In this document: positions 6,685-8,726 of the stretch, one piece after another
Position numbering within the stretch: the stretch's first letter is position 1
Layout of the letters: each line of letters opens with the position of its first letter
Assembly: GCA_027057985.1 (NCBI GenBank)
Contig: JALUTJ010000454.1
Span: 12,503 to 21,228, forward strand
Direction: 5' to 3'
DNA: 8,726 nt
DNA from: Chromatiales bacterium
GTDB taxonomy: Bacteria; Pseudomonadota; Gammaproteobacteria; UBA6429; Thiohalophilaceae
Translations under genes and position numbers: made by a program
The notes under the pieces: model-generated
The model's input: only the letters and a program-made list of their open reading frames with translations
Database searches by the model: none
What the model was told of the DNA's origin: nothing

Positions 6685-7041
6685 TTATTTTCTGCTGAGT
6701 GGTGGCTGATCAAAATGAATTCCTTCCCAGCCATATTTCATAAAGTTACGAATATTGGCGTGGTCGCTGCCGCCGAGATTTAACAGCACATCCTGGCGGT
6801 AAAATCGACCAAAACAGGCCAGGGTCTGGGCTTCGTTAAGATCATTCATGTCGGCAAAAGCAAAGATTTTGCAGGAACCTTCATTGCTGCCGGCTTCATT
6901 GCTGACCCGGTTGTCCCCCATGCCATTATAAAATGTGGTTGGGGTATAGTCGTAGTCCTGGTCGATAACCGCCATCACCTGTTCAAATTCAACTTCAGTG
7001 GGATGGTTCTGGATTAGGTTAATCAGTTCCTGTGTATTCAT
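6685..7041 (-). CDS. HopJ type III effector family protein
   Basis: The 118-residue soluble protein matches the HopJ family (Pfam PF08888), named after a Pseudomonas syringae effector but widespread in free-living proteobacteria. Recognisable blocks are FYNGMGDNRVSNEAGSNEGS (37-56), CKIFAFADMNDL (57-68), TLACFGRFYRQDVL (73-86) and SDHANIRNFMKYGWEGIHF (92-110). There is no signal peptide and no type III secretion gene nearby, so an effector role is not supported here. The molecular function is unknown. The ATG at 7041 has AAGG ten bases upstream. It is convergent with the DUF3301 gene and separated from yeiP by a long structured intergenic region. Confidence 0.9.
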   Translation of the reverse strand: MNTQELINLIQNHPTEVEFEQVMAVIDQDYDYTPTTFYNGMGDNRVSNEAGSNEGSCKIFAFADMNDLNEAQTLACFGRFYRQDVLLNLGGSDHANIRNFMKYGWEGIHFDQPPLSRK

Positions 7042-7084
7042 CTTGTCTTTACCTTGTCAGAAAGCGTAGCAACGTGTCAAAGGG

Positions 7085-7113
7085 ATTCTGCAGTAAGCAG
7101 AGCAGCTGGTCAA
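7085..7113 (-). promoter_or_regulatory. Candidate sigma70 promoter of the HopJ-family gene
   Basis: On the minus strand TTGACC (plus 7108-7113, five of six to TTGACA) and CAGAAT (plus 7085-7090, four of six to TATAAT) are separated by exactly 17 bases. Transcription would begin near 7078, giving a leader of about 37 bases. A perfect TTGACA at plus 7075-7080 is also present but has no -10 partner at normal spacing. Confidence 0.35.
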
Positions 7114-7156
7114 TCCTGCCATGATTTTTTCTGTGCTCGATAACAATGCCTGTAAG

Positions 7157-7386
7157 ACTAAATAGCGATTCCAGATAGCTATCCATTTAAAGACTTAAAG
7201 TGTAATTCTAACTATTGTAAATAGAGGTAATCCAGCCATTGCCGATCAAGACACGCCGTAAATACATCCCTGTAGGCTCGGGGGCCGCTGTCCTTGCAGC
7301 CCACGGTCTTGATCGGCAACGGCTTTCTACCTCCTGTACTCTTTCATTATTCATCAGTGATCGGGTATCTGGAATCGCTATTTAGT
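7157..7386. repeat. 21-bp perfect inverted repeat flanking a 230-bp block
   Basis: The arm at 7157-7177 and the arm at 7366-7386 are exact reverse complements over 21 bases. The core is TAGCGATTCCAGATA on the left and TATCTGGAATCGCTA on the right. The interior is 188 bases and includes the inner palindromic element. The left arm runs into a 10-bp palindrome, GATAGCTATC (7174-7183). The right arm ends exactly where the yeiP -35 hexamer begins. No target-site duplication is evident outside the arms. It may be the terminal repeats of a small non-autonomous element, an inverted duplication, or a pair of regulator sites facing the two divergent genes. Confidence 0.75.
7234..7324. repeat. Palindromic multi-hairpin intergenic element
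   Basis: The outer stem pairs 7234-7252 with 7306-7324, 18 of 19 positions, including 14 perfect pairs (TTGCCGATCAAGAC and its complement). After a four-base bulge, CGT (7257-7259) can pair with ACG (7303-7305). Inside are two hairpins: TACA-TCCC-TGTA (7263-7274) and a GC-rich one pairing 7282-7288 with 7296-7302, six of seven, around the loop TGTCCTT. The result is a three-way junction. The two mismatches, A7238/C7320 and C7286/A7298, both become G-U pairs if the minus strand is the RNA. The layout resembles dispersed intergenic palindromic repeats of gammaproteobacteria, as I recall them. Only one copy lies in this window, so that it is repeated in the genome is unproven. Confidence 0.7.
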
Positions 7387-7416
7387 TTGCCAGCGCTTTA
7401 TAGTGACGGGTATAAT
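7387..7416 (+). promoter_or_regulatory. Sigma70 promoter of yeiP
   Basis: TTGCCA (7387-7392, five of six to TTGACA) and a perfect TATAAT (7411-7416) are separated by 18 bases. The start would be near 7422-7424, giving a leader of just under 30 bases before the GTG at 7451. The -35 hexamer directly abuts the right arm of the 21-bp inverted repeat, so anything bound to that arm could affect polymerase. Confidence 0.7.
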
Positions 7417-7439
7417 TCAGGTTTTTATCATTTTAGTTC

Positions 7440-7443
7440 AGGA
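7440..7443 (+). promoter_or_regulatory. Shine-Dalgarno site of yeiP
   Basis: AGGA lies seven bases before the GTG at 7451 and decides that start over an in-frame ATG at 7403, which sits upstream of the -10 box. Confidence 0.65.
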
Positions 7444-7450
7444 AAAGACA

Positions 7451-8017
7451 GTGCCAAAAGCCAGCGAATTAAAAAAAGGAATGGTGGTCGAGATTAATGG
7501 TGATCCCCATGCCGTGAAACAGGTCGAGGTGAAAAGCCCATCGTCGCGCGGCGCATCTACCCTGTACAAGGTGCGTTTTAATAACCTCAAAACCGGGCAA
7601 AAGCTGGACGAGTCCTACAAGGGCGAGGACATGCTCAAGGATGCCGATTGTGTTCGGGTGCAGGTGCAGTTTTCCTATGTCGATGGTGATGACTACACGT
7701 TTATGAATATGGAAGATTATAGCCAGTACACTCTGAACCGGGATGACATCGCGGATGAAGTGGGTTACCTGACTGAAGGGCTGGACGGTATCTTTGCCCT
7801 GATTATGGATGATGTCATGCTGGGGATTGAGCTGCCACAGTCGGTGGTGCTGGACATTACTGAAACTGCACCGGCTATCAAGGGAGCAACCGCAACTGGG
7901 CGTACCAAGCCGGCGATCCTGTCCAGCGGTCTTGAAATACAGGTACCAGAATATCTGGAGCCGGGTGAACAGGTAAAAGTCAATACCACCAATGCAAAGT
8001 TTATGTCGCGAGCATAA
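7451..8017 (+). CDS. yeiP: Elongation factor P-like protein YeiP (EfpL)
   Basis: YeiP/EfpL is a paralogue of elongation factor P that acts at the ribosomal E site to relieve stalling on proline-rich and related motifs. From the GTG at 7451 the product is 188 residues, against 190 in E. coli, and begins (V/M)PKASELKKGMVVEINGDP like the E. coli MPRANEIKKGM. Three beta-barrel domains are expected: a KOW-like domain (1 to about 63) and two OB domains. The loop that enters the peptidyl-transferase centre reads SPSSRGAS, with Arg33 at the tip, the position of Arg33 in E. coli YeiP. This separates it from canonical EF-P, which has a modified lysine. The C-terminal signature IKGATATGRTKPAILSSGLEIQVPEYLEPGE is well conserved. 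An in-frame ATG at 7403 would add 16 residues, but it lies upstream of the TATAAT box and the family N-terminus supports the GTG. It is convergent with the DUF3820 gene, with 15 bp between stops. Confidence 0.95.
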   Translation: MPKASELKKGMVVEINGDPHAVKQVEVKSPSSRGASTLYKVRFNNLKTGQKLDESYKGEDMLKDADCVRVQVQFSYVDGDDYTFMNMEDYSQYTLNRDDIADEVGYLTEGLDGIFALIMDDVMLGIELPQSVVLDITETAPAIKGATATGRTKPAILSSGLEIQVPEYLEPGEQVKVNTTNAKFMSRA

Positions 8018-8032
8018 CTTTACTGCTAACTC

Positions 8033-8290
8033 TTATCTATGCTTGTTTTTTCTTAGTGGCTGGAATAAATACTCCAGCCCGTTAATCTTGATCTCAAGTA
8101 CGATAGCCAGCATCTGTCCCAGTTCACCTTTGGGAAATCCCCTGTTGGCAAACCACACCACGTAGGGTTCGGGCAAATCGATAAGTAAACGACTGGCATA
8201 TTTGCCAAAGGGCATGCGGTAGTTTGCCAGCTTTAAAAGTAGCTCGGGGTCGGATTGCAGTTGTGAAAAAATATTACTGTCTTCATCCAT
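8033..8290 (-). CDS. DUF3820 family protein
   Basis: The 85-residue soluble protein belongs to the DUF3820 family (Pfam PF12843, labelled putative quorum-sensing-regulated virulence factor). The hallmark block spans residues 26-58: MPFGKYASRLLIDLPEPYVVWF followed by NRGFPKGELG. The tail has IKINGLEYLFQPLRK. No catalytic residues are known, and the virulence label is not supported by anything here. The ATG at 8290 comes two bases after the stop of the glutaredoxin gene with no clear Shine-Dalgarno site, so the two are probably translationally coupled. Confidence 0.88.
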   Translation of the reverse strand: MDEDSNIFSQLQSDPELLLKLANYRMPFGKYASRLLIDLPEPYVVWFANRGFPKGELGQMLAIVLEIKINGLEYLFQPLRKNKHR

Positions 8291-8292
8291 GT

Positions 8293-8682
8293 TCAGGCGG
8301 CAAAGCGATCATCGAGGTATTGCCTGATATCGTTTGATTCGTACATCCATTCCACCTCACCGTTATCTTTCACGATGCGCAGGCAGGGTACTTTTAACTG
8401 GCCGCCACCTTCGAGCAGTTCCTGTCTTGATTGCGGATCATACTGGGCATCGCGCAGTTCGATATTAAGCGACAGGCGCTTACTGTGACGACGTACCTTG
8501 ATACAGAATGGACAGGTCTGAAAATGATATAAAGCCAGTTGCGTGGTTTGCTGGTCAACACGCTGCTGCTCTTCTGCCGAACGCTCTATGCCTTTGGGTG
8601 TGGTAATTTTATCTGCCAGGGTAATAAAGGGGCCGATAACTTTACGTAATGTTCTGAAAAATAATCGAATAAACCATTTCAT
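8293..8682 (-). CDS. Glutaredoxin family protein with hydrophobic N-terminus
   Basis: This is a thiol-disulfide oxidoreductase with a glutaredoxin/thioredoxin fold. From the ATG at 8682 it is 129 residues. An amphipathic or hydrophobic leader (about residues 3-23, WFIRLFFRTLRKVIGPFITL) may attach it to the inner membrane, and a Glu/Gln-rich linker follows. The glutaredoxin domain starts near residue 48 (QLALYHFQ), with the redox motif CPFC at 57-60 followed by IKVRR, and KVPCLRI with the expected cis-Pro99. It ends with the glutathione-side SNDIRQYLDDRF. A GTG at 8706 would add eight residues but has no ribosome-binding site, whereas AAGG lies 11 bases before the ATG. Relatives in Pseudomonas, as I recall them, start with a similar hydrophobic leader. 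It is the first gene of a two-gene unit with the DUF3820 protein. Its promoter would be at or beyond the window edge. Confidence 0.88.
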   Translation of the reverse strand: MKWFIRLFFRTLRKVIGPFITLADKITTPKGIERSAEEQQRVDQQTTQLALYHFQTCPFCIKVRRHSKRLSLNIELRDAQYDPQSRQELLEGGGQLKVPCLRIVKDNGEVEWMYESNDIRQYLDDRFAA

Positions 8683-8726
8683 TGCGCATTTAACCTTGTC
8701 ATTCACAGGGAAATCAGGCCGGGTAT

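Larger units (their letters stand above)
7042..7450. other. Gene-free intergenic region between hopJ-family gene and yeiP
   Basis: These 409 bases contain no convincing coding frame. They hold, in order, a candidate minus-strand promoter for the HopJ-family gene (7085-7113), the left arm of a 21-bp inverted repeat (7157-7177), an AT-rich stretch, a GC-rich multi-hairpin palindromic element (7234-7324), the right 21-bp arm (7366-7386), and the yeiP promoter and ribosome-binding site (7387-7443). The two nested inverted repeats are described separately. Confidence 0.8.

Noticed and set aside
6685..7041. Type III secretion effector role for the HopJ-family protein
   Set aside because: The family name is historical. 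No secretion genes, chaperone or secretion-type promoter is visible, and the family is common in non-pathogens.
7061..7123. Minus-strand 21-codon frame starting at the ATG of 7121-7123, with four cysteines, upstream of the HopJ-family gene
   Set aside because: There is no ribosome-binding site, no recognisable similarity, and it overlaps the candidate promoter. Such a short frame is expected by chance.
7157..7386. CRISPR array or riboswitch in the hopJ-yeiP spacer
   Set aside because: There are no direct repeats with regular spacers, and the structured element lies upstream of the yeiP transcription start, so it is not in the yeiP leader.
7403..7450. N-terminal extension of YeiP from the ATG at 7403
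   Set aside because: It lies before the -10 box, is not family-like, and the GTG at 7451 has a proper ribosome-binding site.
8683..8706. GTG start of the glutaredoxin eight codons upstream of the ATG
   Set aside because: There is no Shine-Dalgarno sequence before it, and the ATG at 8682 gives the expected hydrophobic leader. It remains possible.

Overview
This window looks like a stretch of a moderate-GC gammaproteobacterial chromosome. RapA, the EF-P paralogue YeiP/EfpL, a DUF3301 protein, a HopJ-family protein, a DUF3820 protein and a membrane-type glutaredoxin are together typical of that class. I see no rRNA, tRNA, CRISPR array, transposase or phage gene. The species cannot be named from what is visible.

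Layout. (1) Positions 31-3892, minus strand: arsM (arsenite S-adenosylmethionine methyltransferase) followed 31 bp later by rapA (the RNA polymerase-recycling Swi2/Snf2 ATPase). Both have good Shine-Dalgarno sites and may be co-transcribed. (2) Positions 3893-4093: divergent intergenic region with a candidate extended -10 promoter for arsM and a small inverted repeat. (3) Positions 4094-6681, plus strand: a tight four-gene run made of an orphan membrane sensor histidine kinase, a 54-residue two-helix membrane protein, a MerB-family (organomercurial lyase-like) protein with the catalytic Cys/Asp/Cys set intact, and a DUF3301 membrane-anchored protein. (4) Positions 6685-7041, minus strand: a HopJ-family protein, convergent with the previous run and only 3 bp from it. 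(5) Positions 7042-7450: a 409-bp gene-free region holding two nested inverted repeats. One is a 21-bp perfect outer pair spanning 7157-7386. The other is an inner multi-hairpin palindromic element at 7234-7324. A strong sigma70 promoter for the next gene abuts the outer repeat. (6) Positions 7451-8017, plus strand: yeiP/efpL, which starts at GTG. (7) Positions 8033-8682, minus strand: a glutaredoxin and a DUF3820 protein two bases apart, convergent with yeiP.

Functional reading. The most unusual content is the pairing of two organometal(loid) enzymes, ArsM and a MerB homologue, on either side of one divergent promoter region, with an orphan histidine kinase and a tiny membrane protein in the MerB transcription unit. 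No merA, merR, merT, merP, arsR or response regulator is present, so any link to mercury or arsenic stress is inference. The other genes are housekeeping (RapA in transcription, EfpL in translation of difficult peptide motifs, glutaredoxin in thiol redox) or conserved genes of unknown function. The second point of interest is the nested palindromic structure upstream of yeiP. Both mismatches in its inner stems become G-U pairs when the minus strand is read as RNA.
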